34,048 nucleotides of DNA from Pseudomonadota bacterium (GCA_021821045.1 JAKACW010000047.1:1-34048); one strand, 5' to 3'; shown: positions 8,967 through 18,264, counted from the stretch's first letter. Notes: a model not told the origin generated them from the letters alone. Numbers and translations are program-made.

Positions 8967-9968
8967 TCACGAGACGCTTTTCGTCGCGATTGTCCCGGAA
9001 TCCGCTAACAAGGAGCGAAACACAGTGCCCACACCCTTGAGCGTTCCTTGCGCCCGCTCCCATCCGGTCGAACGCCGGGCGAGAACGGTCTTCGCCACGG
9101 CCCCCGTACCATGAAGCACGGCGAATCCCAGCGCAGTCCACAGAAAACCGCCCATTCTCGCCGCGCCCGCACCGCGCGCCTTGAGCAGCAGGAAATGATT
9201 CACAATGCGGGTGCGGGCTACATCCTCTTCCCGGTCGCGAGCCGTCGCGGCCTGATGATGCTTCACCAGCAACTGGGGATCGACGAGCAGTGATCCCGCG
9301 CGCGACGCACAGTTGGAAACATACATGTCTTCGCCGATGCTGTAGCTATTGAACCATGCCGCGGACTTTAACTCGCTCAATGCGCTCCGGCGAAAAGACA
9401 TGTTGCAACCATAGAGAAAATCGACCTTGAACGGTCGCGGTTGGAAGCGCCACGCGTCCATGCCGCCGCCAAACCCGCTCCAGCTGTAGCGACCCAACTG
9501 GAAGGAGCGGAACAAAATGACATACTCGAACAATCGCCTAAGCAGGGGAGCGCGCGGCTCCAGGACATCCACGCCGCCGGCGCCGGCGAGCGTGGCATCA
9601 CTGCGGTAGTGGGTCATGAGCCGCGCGAGATACCCCGGCAGCAACTCGACGTCATCGTCGAGAAAAAGCACGATCCCGTAACGCGCGTGACGAAGCGCCT
9701 CAACCCGCGACTGCAGCAGACCAGCGCGTTCGCGCTTGTTCGCGTACGCGAATGCGAACCCGGCTTTCTTCGCCTGTGACTCAATGTCGTGCAGCGTCTG
9801 CTCGTCGAGCAGACCATCATCGACGATCAGCAGTTCGACGGGAAAGTCCGCCTCTTGTCCCTGCGTCACCGACTTGACTGCGGCAAGCAGCTCTTGCGGG
9901 CGATTTCGCGTACAAAACACAACCGACAGTGCCGGCTCAACTTTGCTAAGCCGTTCATTCGTTTTCAT
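8967..9968 (-). CDS. Glycosyltransferase family 2 (GT-A fold)
   Basis: 333 residues from ATG 9966-9968 (MKTNERLSK); an in-frame GTG at 10001 would add 11 residues but has no better ribosome binding site. GT2 signature segments: ALSVVFCTRNRPQELLAAV, VELLIVDDGLLDEQ, and the metal-binding LFLDDDVELLPGYL, then NMSFRRSAL and SIGEDMYVSN, which would supply the catalytic acid region. The C-terminus is moderately hydrophobic (GFLWTALGFAVLHGTGAVA) and may contact the membrane. It is 52-85 bases downstream of the flippase gene and 76 bases upstream of the next GT2, so it is part of the same operon. Confidence 0.91.
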   Translation of the reverse strand: MKTNERLSKVEPALSVVFCTRNRPQELLAAVKSVTQGQEADFPVELLIVDDGLLDEQTLHDIESQAKKAGFAFAYANKRERAGLLQSRVEALRHARYGIVLFLDDDVELLPGYLARLMTHYRSDATLAGAGGVDVLEPRAPLLRRLFEYVILFRSFQLGRYSWSGFGGGMDAWRFQPRPFKVDFLYGCNMSFRRSALSELKSAAWFNSYSIGEDMYVSNCASRAGSLLVDPQLLVKHHQAATARDREEDVARTRIVNHFLLLKARGAGAARMGGFLWTALGFAVLHGTGAVAKTVLARRSTGWERAQGTLKGVGTVFRSLLADSGTIATKSVS

Positions 9969-10053
9969 CGCTGCCACAACCCTCGCCTCTCCAACGCGCA
10001 CTCGTGCATTGGAGACGAATATCGTTAACTCTTCCCAGGATCGACTAGGCCAT

Positions 10054-11319
10054 CTAGGCCGTCGCCTCCCGGCTGTATTGTTTGTTTCTTGCGTAGAGAA
10101 TTGCGATTGTCATCGAGACGGCCAACACGGACTCCGACGCCAAAGCCGCCCAACACGCCCCCATGATTCCATGGGCACCGATCAACCAGTAACACAACCC
10201 CACATTGAAAGCCGCCACGGCGATCTGAATGGTGCTACGAACATATTGCAGATTGGCGCCCGTCAGCGTATCCGCAAGAACAAAATGCAACGCCTGCAGC
10301 ACGGGCAGTACGGACAGCCACTTTAGTACCTCCACAGATCCTACGTAGTCATCCCCCAGGATCATGGGTATCAGCGGGGCGCCTAAGTAGATGCCAACGG
10401 CGACCACCACGCCATAGCCAATCGCAAACGGCAGCAGGCGCCGGCCCCACTGCAAGGCCGAAACCACGCCTTTTTCGCCCATTCGAAAAAAGCGTGATGC
10501 GCCCGCATATAGCACGGCGCTAACGGGAACAAATGCCATGGCCACCAGACGGTACGCCGCGGTATAGGTTCCCGCCGCCTCGAACGTCGCCAAGCGGCCG
10601 AGCATCGCTTTGTCGATGTCGGAATAGACGGTCTTCGCTCCGAGGCCGATCGAAAAATGCACGCCGTGCCGTATCTCGCGCAAAGCACGCCAGGGTTCGG
10701 TCCGCGGTCGACCCAGCATTGTAATCGTGATCCAGACCGTTGCGATCATCGCCAATCCGTTCAATGCCACCAGCCAGAGTATCCACTGTTCCGCCGTGGA
10801 TCCCCCCGCCGACATGAACACCACGGCGCCGGTGGCGCGGGCCGCACTCATGAGGAAAAAGATGTGGGCGGTGTAGCGGTGCCGATCCAACGCGACAAAG
10901 GCTTGAGCACACTGCTCCATGCAGCGGGCGAATATGAATTCGGAAACGATCAACCCGACAATCAGTGTCGTGGACGCGGTGCCCGGCAGCATCCACGCCG
11001 CCGTAGCCGCAAACAACACGCCAAGGGGCAAACTCGAAACCACCGTTGTCAGCAACGCATTGCCGAAATAGACGGGGTACACTGCCGGCTGTCGCGCCAC
11101 CCTCATGACCAGAACATCACCGCTGCCCATGCCCGAAAACGTTCCGAAAATCGCCGCTAGCGCCGCCGTCGCCGCCAACACGCCGAACTCTGACACCCCC
11201 AGGGTTCGCGCCAGCACAATGAAGTACGCCGCCTGCAGCACGAGCCGTCCGCCCTGCCCGTACAGCATCCAAGCCGCATTGCGCACGACGGGACTGGAAA
11301 TCGATGACTGAAAGCGCAT
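10054..11319 (-). CDS. Wzx-like lipid-linked oligosaccharide flippase (polysaccharide transporter family)
   Basis: 421-residue membrane protein from ATG 11317-11319. It has about 12 hydrophobic helices and the typical opening RNAAWMLYGQGGRLVLQAAYFIVLARTLGVSEFG of MATE/PST-type flippases, followed by FGNALLTTVVSSLP and LSAARATGAVVF. Members of the family move undecaprenyl-linked repeat units from the cytoplasmic to the periplasmic face. Its position between epsI and the GT2 genes in an EPS operon agrees with that role and completes the Wzx/Wzy pathway together with the polymerase at 6732-8033. Gap to epsI is 59 bases. Substrate identity is not predictable. Confidence 0.92.
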   Translation of the reverse strand: MRFQSSISSPVVRNAAWMLYGQGGRLVLQAAYFIVLARTLGVSEFGVLAATAALAAIFGTFSGMGSGDVLVMRVARQPAVYPVYFGNALLTTVVSSLPLGVLFAATAAWMLPGTASTTLIVGLIVSEFIFARCMEQCAQAFVALDRHRYTAHIFFLMSAARATGAVVFMSAGGSTAEQWILWLVALNGLAMIATVWITITMLGRPRTEPWRALREIRHGVHFSIGLGAKTVYSDIDKAMLGRLATFEAAGTYTAAYRLVAMAFVPVSAVLYAGASRFFRMGEKGVVSALQWGRRLLPFAIGYGVVVAVGIYLGAPLIPMILGDDYVGSVEVLKWLSVLPVLQALHFVLADTLTGANLQYVRSTIQIAVAAFNVGLCYWLIGAHGIMGACWAALASESVLAVSMTIAILYARNKQYSREATA

Positions 11320-11378
11320 GGCTGTTGGCCCTTATCCCATCTGACCTGAATGATTGCCGCCCTCGGCGCAGCGTCCAA

Positions 11379-12113
11379 CTAAGACTTACCCCGAAGCGGC
11401 AGACGATCCGCCCTGTCGCTGAGCGGGTGTAATTCGCCGAGAAGAAACTCTCCCCGCTCCTGCAGGGCAAGCATTAAATCATTTACAAAGGCTTCGTGCT
11501 TCTCGAACTCACTGTCGAGTTTGTCGGTGTTCAGGGCGGCTGCGCTGGAGACCCGCACCATGACGCCGTCGGGCAGCCTCCCAGCCATTCCCTCTTTCAG
11601 GAGTTCCCAGCGCATTTCCCAACCGTTGCTGACGAAACTGTCGCCAATGCGAATCCAGTAAGAAACGGGTTCCAGCCACCGATCATTGCTGGTCACCAGG
11701 CGAACCAGGGGAATCCCGCCACCATCATAGGCGATCGCATCTTGGGTTCGACTCAGCACGCGAAACCCCTGAGAGACATAGCATAACTCGGGACGGTGAA
11801 TCTTTATTTCCTGGCGTTGTTGCGCGCCGAACGCAACGGCCAGCATTATCTCATCTCCGCGCCCGTTGCGGTATGTTCGCATCACAGTCTGATCATAAGG
11901 TTGGTTGAGCGTTTGCTCGCCAAGTTCCTGCTGCGGAACCAACGACATCGGCAGGGCCGCGCCGCCCGCCATCGCCCACTCGCCGAATTGCTGGGGTATT
12001 AGCGCCTCCAAGTCGGGCGCGACTGCAACGGCGTGCGGCTGCGGCACGTACGTCCAAGCAATCAGCGCCGCAAGCATCATTCCCAATCCGCTCAGCCGCA
12101 CCCCGCCGTTCAT
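11379..12113 (-). CDS. epsI: EpsI family exosortase-associated protein
   Basis: 244 residues, starting at an ATG that overlaps the xrtB stop (ATGA), so the two are translationally coupled. One N-terminal hydrophobic segment (GLGMMLAALIAWTYVP) anchors a periplasmic domain. The family signature is visible: PQQFGEWAM near residue 45, then IHRPELCYVSQGFRVL with the conserved Cys near residue 110, and WEMRWELLKEGMAGRLPDG. EpsI proteins occur as partners, or as C-terminal domains, of exosortases in PEP-CTERM/exopolysaccharide loci such as the methanolan cluster of Methylobacillus, but their biochemical role is unclear. Order xrtB-epsI matches that cluster. Confidence 0.93.
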   Translation of the reverse strand: MNGGVRLSGLGMMLAALIAWTYVPQPHAVAVAPDLEALIPQQFGEWAMAGGAALPMSLVPQQELGEQTLNQPYDQTVMRTYRNGRGDEIMLAVAFGAQQRQEIKIHRPELCYVSQGFRVLSRTQDAIAYDGGGIPLVRLVTSNDRWLEPVSYWIRIGDSFVSNGWEMRWELLKEGMAGRLPDGVMVRVSSAAALNTDKLDSEFEKHEAFVNDLMLALQERGEFLLGELHPLSDRADRLPLRGKS

Positions 12114-13036
12114 CGGAAGCCTCGGTTTACGCGCTGTTCGACATTTCTAAGCAGCAAGGTGTAAAGCGCCATAAACGCACCAAAAGCAAACGCAATCTCC
12201 AAGTATCCGGCAATGTCGTGGAAACGCTGGCCAGCGGCATCGCCGAAGTGATACGTGGTCAACACCAACACGATGACGCGCAGGAGATTTGCCACCAGCG
12301 CCACTGGAAACAGTCCGATAAGCAGGAGCCAGCCCATGAGACGGCCATGGAACCCGGCCAAGTAGACGAATACCGATCCCACCGCGGTCAGCGCGATCAT
12401 CGAATTAAGCCCGGCACACGCATTGGCAATAAGCAATTGATACGGACCAATGGTCAAAACCACACCGCTGCGCGCTATGGGATACCCGAGCGCATAGAGA
12501 AGTTCATCGACTACAACGGAAACAAACTGCTTCAGAGGCAGCAACAGCGCATCGAGCAATGAGCCGGGCCACGGCACCAGAAACAGCAGATACGCCAGCG
12601 GAAACCACAACGTGCGCGCGCCTTCTGCTCCGCGCACCAACAAGATCAGGCCGAACAAGAGTGGTATCTGCGACCCCGCCTCAAAGACCAGCAGGCCTTG
12701 CGTGCGTCCCATGACGTATAGAAACAAGGCGCCGACAATCAGGACGGCGCCTGTTCGCGGCATGGGCCGGTCGAATGCCGTAGGCGTAAAGTCCCGGCGT
12801 TGCCGCCAGAGCAGCCACAGGACAATCGCGAGGATCACGGGGCCGTGAGCGCCATACTCTTGGCGCCAAAACGTGCGCGCCAAATCAAAATAGGTTGGCC
12901 CGTACATGAGCACAAAACCCGCGATGATCGGCCACCACAGTCCCAATGCAGACGCTGCAACGGGCGCCGGCACTGCTGTCTGTCTAAGTTGACGCTGGTG
13001 CTGTGCGCTGCTTCCACCGAACATGTCTTCGTCCAC
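12110..13036 (-). CDS. xrtB: Exosortase B (EpsH-type), PEP-CTERM transpeptidase
   Basis: 308-residue multi-pass inner-membrane protein expected to cleave and process PEP-CTERM proteins. About eight hydrophobic helices. The family triad is visible: Cys207 in IANACAGLNSM, Arg253 in ANLLRVIVL and His273 in FHDIAGY. YGAHGPVILAIVLWLLW near residue 61 is typical of the XrtB/EpsH branch, and gene context (epsD-E-FG before, epsI after) agrees. Start is GTG 13034-13036, three bases after the epsFG stop; ATG 13022-13024 (MFGGSS) is an alternative with a GGTGGA sequence upstream. The likely substrate in this window is the PEP-CTERM protein at 17776-18264. Confidence 0.95.
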   Translation of the reverse strand: MDEDMFGGSSAQHQRQLRQTAVPAPVAASALGLWWPIIAGFVLMYGPTYFDLARTFWRQEYGAHGPVILAIVLWLLWRQRRDFTPTAFDRPMPRTGAVLIVGALFLYVMGRTQGLLVFEAGSQIPLLFGLILLVRGAEGARTLWFPLAYLLFLVPWPGSLLDALLLPLKQFVSVVVDELLYALGYPIARSGVVLTIGPYQLLIANACAGLNSMIALTAVGSVFVYLAGFHGRLMGWLLLIGLFPVALVANLLRVIVLVLTTYHFGDAAGQRFHDIAGYLEIAFAFGAFMALYTLLLRNVEQRVNRGFR

Positions 13037-13039
13037 CCA

Positions 13040-15643
13040 TTACGACACTTTGCGCGGCTCTGGTCGAGACTCGCGATCGATGTCCCAAAACAGATCGTAG
13101 TCCGCCTCGACCGTTTTTGGGGCGCCGCGGTCGATCTCAACCTTCGCGGCGGGCCGCTCAGGCTGGTAGGTCAGCAGTTTTGGCTTGTCGTTTTCGCGAC
13201 GCTTTTTGAAGGCTTCGCGGACGCGTTCGGCGACACCTTTTACTCGGGCGGTCAACCAAACATCTACGGACCGCCTTTCCTTCTTCGATGGCGGCTCCGC
13301 CTCCGCGGCGGGCTTGGGAAGTACCGGAGACGGCGCGCTTACCCGCGCCGGCTGAGCCGCCGCAGTGAATTCGGTCAGGACCGATCCGACCAATACCGTC
13401 TTCGTTCGTTCAAGTCGCTGCTCGAGCTGCTGCAACATCTTCATGCGCGTGACGTCGCGCCGCGCCACGAGCAACGCACCGCCGGCGCGAACCGCGACAG
13501 TCTCGGCGTCCGCGCCGGTCATGCACGCCGGCGTATCAATCAAGATAACGTCGTAGAGCTTACCGAGTTCGTTCAACAGATCACGAAAGCGCGGAACAGT
13601 GAGCAGTTCAAGCGGATTGGGTGGAACGGGACCGCTCGGCAGCACCCACAGATTGGGAAAATGCGGCACGCTCACGGCGACAGTGTCCACGGACAACATG
13701 GTGCCGACCGCCACGCCCCCGGCGCGCCCGGATAGCACGCCAGCCATCCCCCGGTCATTGCGCGCCTTGAATAGTTTGTGCATTCTTCCGCCCCGCAGAT
13801 CGGCGTCCACGATCAGGGTGCGTTGCCCGAGCTGCGCGAAAACAATGCCAAGATTGGCAGTCAAGTAACTGCGCCCAGCGTCATGGTCCGGTCCGATCAC
13901 GGCAAGCGACTTGCGACCCTTCTCGAACCACCGCAGCAGCAATTGGGCACGCAAGCGACGAAACGCCTCGACTTCCGGATTAAAGGGCTGGTAGGCCGCA
14001 ACCAATTCGTTCGAATACCCGCCTTCGCCCGGTCGCAAACAGGAGTAATCGTATTGCCGCGCGAGCGTGTACATCACGTCCTCCCGCGACAGCAGCCCCA
14101 ACGAGACCGCGGCCTCGCCGAACCGTTCGCCGCTCGCCCGTTGCCGCGCGAGGATGGCGACAACGTCGTCCAAAAGCAGCGTGCGTTCGGACAAGAGAAT
14201 TTGCCCCAGCGCTTTGCGTGGCGTGGGCATCGGCTGTTCGCCAAGCGTTTCGGATGCGCCGCGGATTCCCTGTTCGTGGGCCGGCCGATCGCCGTGGGCC
14301 ACGACGGCCAACAGCGGCGCGCGCACCCCCAGCGCAAGATCATCCTCGCTGCGCACGCGGCGATCGTACAGCTCTCTTGCGATGCTTAGGTTTATGCCAA
14401 GGAACAGCCCGATAAACAATGCAACGCTCATGTTGAGCATGGGACGGGGGCGCGAGGGGTCCACGGGCGCCACGGCCGGTGTCAGCACGGCAACGTTGGT
14501 CTGGTTGACGCGACTTTGCAGTGTGTTTTCGTTAACGCGGGCCAATGCCGCATCATAGGAGCGTTGCGCACTGTCCACCTCGCGCAGAAGCGCCGGGAGC
14601 GTGTCACGCTGCTCGCGCAAGTTGAGCACCTTCTCTTTCTGGGCCTCGACCATGCGGCGAAGTTCATGTTCGCGCTGTTCCGCCAGTTTCGCGTCATTGC
14701 GCATGCCCGCCATAACAGTCCGCATTTCGGTCTTGAGCTTGGTCTTCAGACTCGTCAGCTCAGACTGAGCGGCTTTATATTCCGGATGATTCCGACCCAT
14801 GCTCTGGGCAAACTCGGTCAGTCTCGACTCTTGCTGCAAAATTTGTCCCTTGAGCGTCTGGATGAATGAATTCGACATGATGGCAGGAAGCGTTTCTGGA
14901 TCCCCTCCCTTGGCGATTATCTCTTCCATCTGCAGGATGCGCTCGTTGGCGTTTTGCGCTTCGAGTTGGCCCATGGCAAGCTGATAGCTGAATTCGTTCA
15001 AGCGCGATGTCTCGAGGTCCACCCGCTCGTCGGTGGCCACGATGCCTTGCTCTTTCTGATACACCGTCAATCGCCGCTGACTCTCCTCGACGCGCCGTCG
15101 TAAATCATCCAACTGGCTATCGAACCATGCCACGCTCTGTCGCGCCGGCTCCACCGCCAGTTTGAGCGTCGTCTCGATGTACGCCTGAGCGAAGGCATTG
15201 GCCGTTTGCGCCGAGAACTCCGGATCAAGGGAGTCAAAACTGATGTCGATCACGCGACTCTCGCGCGCCGGCATCACGGTCATATCTTGAAGCAGCGCCT
15301 CGGCGAGCCAATCCTCGATGCGGCCGCGTCCCTGCGTTTTTTCGATGAACTGATCACGCGCCGCGGGGGAATTGGACAGGTCCATGATTTCAACCACGCG
15401 CCGTGCCACCGCCATGCTGCGCACAATATCGACCTGGGTAGCCAAATAGCCGCTCTGTGCTTGGGCAGGTGACGCCCCGGCAGCAAGCGGTTCGCTGTAA
15501 TCAAGGACCAAAGACACCGTCGCCCTGTATTGCTTGGGCATGAGATAGGTTATAGCCGCGCCCAACAGAAGCGTCGCCGCCGTTACCAGCGCTATGAATC
15601 GAGCGCGAGCCCGCAGAATGGCCAGAATCTGAGTTAACGTCAC
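13040..15643 (-). CDS. EpsF-EpsG fusion: Wzz-type chain-length determinant joined to BY-kinase-like domain
   Basis: 867 residues in one uninterrupted frame. Residues 1-450 are EpsF-like: helix 14-34, a Wzz/GNVR coiled-coil periplasmic region, a PSRPRPML proline-rich segment near 397-403 and a second helix near 405-422. Residues 472-760 are EpsG-like: an MshEN-like segment (ALGQILLSERTL... RFGEAAVSLGLLS), then a ParA/BY-kinase fold with a P-loop-like GPDHDAGRS (584-592), Walker A' TLIVDADLR (609-617) and Walker B DVILIDTP (698-705). The usual P-loop Lys is Arg591, which I recall as common in EpsG. A basic 100-residue tail with few tyrosines follows. In the methanolan-type cluster epsF and epsG are separate genes; here they are fused as in Wzc. 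The protein would set polymer length and couple polymerisation to export. Met472 (ATG near 14230) could be a relic EpsG start. Confidence 0.93.
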   Translation of the reverse strand: MTLTQILAILRARARFIALVTAATLLLGAAITYLMPKQYRATVSLVLDYSEPLAAGASPAQAQSGYLATQVDIVRSMAVARRVVEIMDLSNSPAARDQFIEKTQGRGRIEDWLAEALLQDMTVMPARESRVIDISFDSLDPEFSAQTANAFAQAYIETTLKLAVEPARQSVAWFDSQLDDLRRRVEESQRRLTVYQKEQGIVATDERVDLETSRLNEFSYQLAMGQLEAQNANERILQMEEIIAKGGDPETLPAIMSNSFIQTLKGQILQQESRLTEFAQSMGRNHPEYKAAQSELTSLKTKLKTEMRTVMAGMRNDAKLAEQREHELRRMVEAQKEKVLNLREQRDTLPALLREVDSAQRSYDAALARVNENTLQSRVNQTNVAVLTPAVAPVDPSRPRPMLNMSVALFIGLFLGINLSIARELYDRRVRSEDDLALGVRAPLLAVVAHGDRPAHEQGIRGASETLGEQPMPTPRKALGQILLSERTLLLDDVVAILARQRASGERFGEAAVSLGLLSREDVMYTLARQYDYSCLRPGEGGYSNELVAAYQPFNPEVEAFRRLRAQLLLRWFEKGRKSLAVIGPDHDAGRSYLTANLGIVFAQLGQRTLIVDADLRGGRMHKLFKARNDRGMAGVLSGRAGGVAVGTMLSVDTVAVSVPHFPNLWVLPSGPVPPNPLELLTVPRFRDLLNELGKLYDVILIDTPACMTGADAETVAVRAGGALLVARRDVTRMKMLQQLEQRLERTKTVLVGSVLTEFTAAAQPARVSAPSPVLPKPAAEAEPPSKKERRSVDVWLTARVKGVAERVREAFKKRRENDKPKLLTYQPERPAAKVEIDRGAPKTVEADYDLFWDIDRESRPEPRKVS

Positions 15644-15668
15644 GATTGATCTCGCTCTATACGACCCG

Positions 15669-16475
15669 CTAGAACAGGCGCTCTTTTACGCGGATCACAT
15701 CATCCGCCAAGACCTGCGTTTCCAAACTTGCCTTGATCACTGCATTCTTGCCGTCAGCACCCATCCGATGTATCTCGATGTTGTTTTCCGAACCTTCGGC
15801 CCGGGAACCCTCGACGTAGAGGCCGCCCGCCAAGGCAAGCGCCTGCATCACGGTCATATTGCGCTTCAGTCGGAAGGCGCCGGCGTTATCCACGGCGCCA
15901 TAGATAAAAAACTGGCGCATCGGGGGCACAAAGAGCACGTCATTTGGCTTTACCTCGCGGTTATCCTCCTGACGGCCGGCAGCGAGAATGGGAATCAAAT
16001 CGACTTCATAAATCTCGCCCGTCTCATGGCGCGTCAGCACGACCCGATCATCACCGTCGTCTTTGATGCCTCCCGCCAGGGCAACCAAGTCCACGATACG
16101 GCCGCTGCGAGGAATAATGTATTTGCCGGGCTCATTGACGTAACCGAGCACGGACGCTTGCCGGCTCCCGTACTCTTCAATACTCACGGTTACCTGCGGA
16201 TTCTTGACGAATCCACCGCTCGAAAGACGTTCGGCGATCGTTTCCTCCGCCTCCCGCTCCGTCAGACCTTCCAGTTGCAGGCTTCCCAGCAAAGGCACAC
16301 TGATGTTGCCTGACGGACCAATGCGTATGAGTGTTTCCAAGTCGGGATGTTTGAATACGGCGATCCGCACTTTATCGCCCGATCCGAGCGTGTAGGGCTC
16401 CTGTGCGGACAATGCCGCCCCAGCGCCGATGGCCAGCAAGAAGAATCCGCAGACGATTCGAAGTAGATGTCTCAT
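15669..16475 (-). CDS. epsE: EpsE outer-membrane polysaccharide export protein (Wza/OPX family)
   Basis: 268 residues from ATG 16473-16475, which overlaps the epsD stop by one base (TGATG) and has AGAGGG six bases upstream; a GTG one codon earlier is less likely. A signal peptide ends near LSAQ (about residue 24). YTLGSGDKVRIAVFKHPDLE opens the polysaccharide-export domain, and VLGYVNEPGKYIIPRSGRIVDLVALAGG plus IYGAVDNAGAFRLKRNMTVMQALALAGG are two SLBB repeats. The protein would form the export channel, working with the EpsF part of the fusion in the inner membrane. No lipobox Cys is seen, unlike Wza, and the large C-terminal helix of Wza is absent, as is usual for short OPX proteins. Confidence 0.94.
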   Translation of the reverse strand: MRHLLRIVCGFFLLAIGAGAALSAQEPYTLGSGDKVRIAVFKHPDLETLIRIGPSGNISVPLLGSLQLEGLTEREAEETIAERLSSGGFVKNPQVTVSIEEYGSRQASVLGYVNEPGKYIIPRSGRIVDLVALAGGIKDDGDDRVVLTRHETGEIYEVDLIPILAAGRQEDNREVKPNDVLFVPPMRQFFIYGAVDNAGAFRLKRNMTVMQALALAGGLYVEGSRAEGSENNIEIHRMGADGKNAVIKASLETQVLADDVIRVKERLF

Positions 16476-17392
16476 CACAAGCCCTCTAGCCCTCGCTCTA
16501 TGTGCTTGCTCTTGGTCGCAGTCTTGTCCGCTCCCTCATCGCCGGCGTGAGATTCGGACGAAAAGGCGCCTTTCCACGCGACTCGTGCCGACGCCTTCAC
16601 GCGTTCTATCTCCGAGTCCACCGCACCCTGCTGGGCCTGCGCGAACAGCAACTCGCCGATCTGCTCCTGCACGGCTTCATAACTCAGCGGCAAATCCACC
16701 GCGTCGATAAGCTGCACGGCGTGCACGCCATCGGTCGCCTCAACCAGCGCCATCTTGGATTGCTGTAATTCGCGCAGCTCCGCCAGAACCGCAGGGCTGA
16801 TCAACTCAGCGGGCGCATACACTTCGCGGGTGGCGAATACGGCGTTTTTTTCCTTTAGCCATCCCACGAGGCCGTCCATGGTGCCGTGTTGCGCGACAGC
16901 ACTTCGGACCTCATCGGCGGTAATAGGTTCTCCCGCAATCATTTCCATAAAATGGTAGCCGCGGCGTTGGGCAAACAGCTCAGGATGGGCCGCGTAGTAG
17001 TCGCGTCGCTGTTCCTCGCTCGGAGGCGTAACGTTGTTTACCGTTCGATTTAGATAGGCGTCCGCCAGCACTTGATCCCGCGCGGAGCGAAGCGCATACA
17101 CGACCGTCGGATCGCGATCAAACTCCATCTTGATGGCATGTTGGGCAAGCAGGGCGCGCTCCACCAGAGAGACCGCAACCTCACGCCCCGCCGGCGACGT
17201 CGGTTCGTCGCTCATGCCTAGACGCGCCAACTCATAGTCCAGTTCATGCACCGTGAGTTCCCGATCGTTCACTTGCGCAACGGCTTGACTTGTTGCTTCG
17301 TCGACCCGGTCGCCGCAAGCGGCGAGCGCCGCGAATGGCAACGCGCACAGTAATAGCCGGACGTTTGCGAATCTTCTTTGGAAAGTGCCCAT
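16475..17392 (-). CDS. epsD: EpsD family peptidyl-prolyl cis-trans isomerase-like lipoprotein
   Basis: 305 residues from ATG 17390-17392; a TTG 22 codons upstream would spoil the signal peptide and is rejected. MGTFQRRFANVRLLL plus ALPFAALAAC gives a type II signal with Cys26. The body is helical and SurA/PrsA-like: AVAQVNDRELTVHELDYELARLG, ERALLAQHAIKMEFDRDPTV, then the parvulin-like part PSEEQRRDYYAAHPELFAQRRGYHFMEMI. This matches the EpsD family found in exosortase-linked EPS loci. It likely helps fold exported components at the periplasmic side of the membrane. The C-terminus is charged (HAGDEGADKTATKSKH). It is the first gene of the operon and is coupled to epsE. Confidence 0.9.
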   Translation of the reverse strand: MGTFQRRFANVRLLLCALPFAALAACGDRVDEATSQAVAQVNDRELTVHELDYELARLGMSDEPTSPAGREVAVSLVERALLAQHAIKMEFDRDPTVVYALRSARDQVLADAYLNRTVNNVTPPSEEQRRDYYAAHPELFAQRRGYHFMEMIAGEPITADEVRSAVAQHGTMDGLVGWLKEKNAVFATREVYAPAELISPAVLAELRELQQSKMALVEATDGVHAVQLIDAVDLPLSYEAVQEQIGELLFAQAQQGAVDSEIERVKASARVAWKGAFSSESHAGDEGADKTATKSKHIERGLEGL

Positions 17393-17775
17393 TCGAATCC
17401 AGTTCCGTACCCGTGAAGCCAGTCGCGTAATCGAACTCGTCTTACGTTGCCCGTGCAAAAACGCAGTGGACGACGGACAAGACGTAGGAACACGTGGGGA
17501 AGACCCTGCAGATCCTTTGCGCGTGCCTAACTCAACACACCCAAACGGGGGAAGCGGAGAAGATTCGCGGTATCGCCCGCCTCGAGTCCATGCGCCGTGG
17601 AGAGAATACCGCTGTGCGATCCAGACTAAGCTGGTGCCGAATGACGTTTATCGTCTGTTGTTTTGATCGTTCGCGCTGCCACCGGCCTGCATTATAACCG
17701 AGTGATCGGATCTAAGACAGACCAAGCGGCAGCCTGGGAAAAACATCTCTGAGGAGGTAGGGCCTGGGGAGTACC
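17393..17775 (-). promoter_or_regulatory. eps operon leader and putative promoter
   Basis: 383 bases between the PEP-CTERM gene and epsD, without a credible gene. On the minus strand a perfect TATAAT -10 hexamer lies at 17691-17696. No good -35 is found at 17 bases, so the promoter may need an activator or be read weakly. If used, it leaves a leader of roughly 290 bases before epsD, long enough for RNA control, though I see no known riboswitch fold. Confidence 0.4.
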
Positions 17776-18264
17776 CTAAGCCACGACGCTTAGGCGTTGG
17801 GATCGTCGGCGAGCGAACCAACCGAGCGCCCCGATACCGCCGACCATCATGAGCCAGGTTTCGGGTTCAGGAACAGCGCCCACCATTCCGGGCCGCTTCT
17901 TTGGGCCGCCCCCGGTGCTCCAGGCTGGACCACCCACTTTCAGCTTATTCTTCGAAAGAAAGGCGTGACTGAATTTACCCGCAACAGAATTAGCAATCGG
18001 CGGGAGCGAACTCGGAAACTTGGGCAGACCCTTGAATTGCGCGACACCACCTTGCGTAGCGGACGATCCGAAAACCTTCCATCCACTCTGCGACGGCTTA
18101 ACGGCTGGAGTGCTGCTATAACTGGACTGATTGAACTTCAGGCTTCCGCAGGTTCCAACGGTTGAACCCCAACTACAGTTCGTTCCACCCGCGGCTGCAG
18201 TACCCGCGGTACACAGCAGACCGACTGCGATGGTGAATCCGGCCACACGAAGACGGGACAACAT
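17776..18264 (-). CDS. PEP-CTERM sorting domain protein (probable exosortase substrate)
   Basis: 162-residue secreted protein. Start ATG with SD AAGGAGGG just upstream. Signal peptide: MLSRLRVAGFTIAVGLL to about AAAGG (residue 27). The mature part is short, rich in Gly/Ser/Pro, with Cys30 and Cys39 as the only cysteines, and no recognised domain. The C-terminus is a textbook PEP-CTERM tail: VPEPETW at 131-137, hydrophobic LMMVGGIGALGWF, then ARRRSQR. XrtB encoded in the same window would be expected to cleave at or near PEP. It is the gene just upstream of the eps operon on the same strand, and divergent from the large GT-C/glycosidase gene. The role may be as a surface or matrix protein tied to the polysaccharide. 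Confidence 0.94.
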   Translation of the reverse strand: MLSRLRVAGFTIAVGLLCTAGTAAAGGTNCSWGSTVGTCGSLKFNQSSYSSTPAVKPSQSGWKVFGSSATQGGVAQFKGLPKFPSSLPPIANSVAGKFSHAFLSKNKLKVGGPAWSTGGGPKKRPGMVGAVPEPETWLMMVGGIGALGWFARRRSQRLSVVA

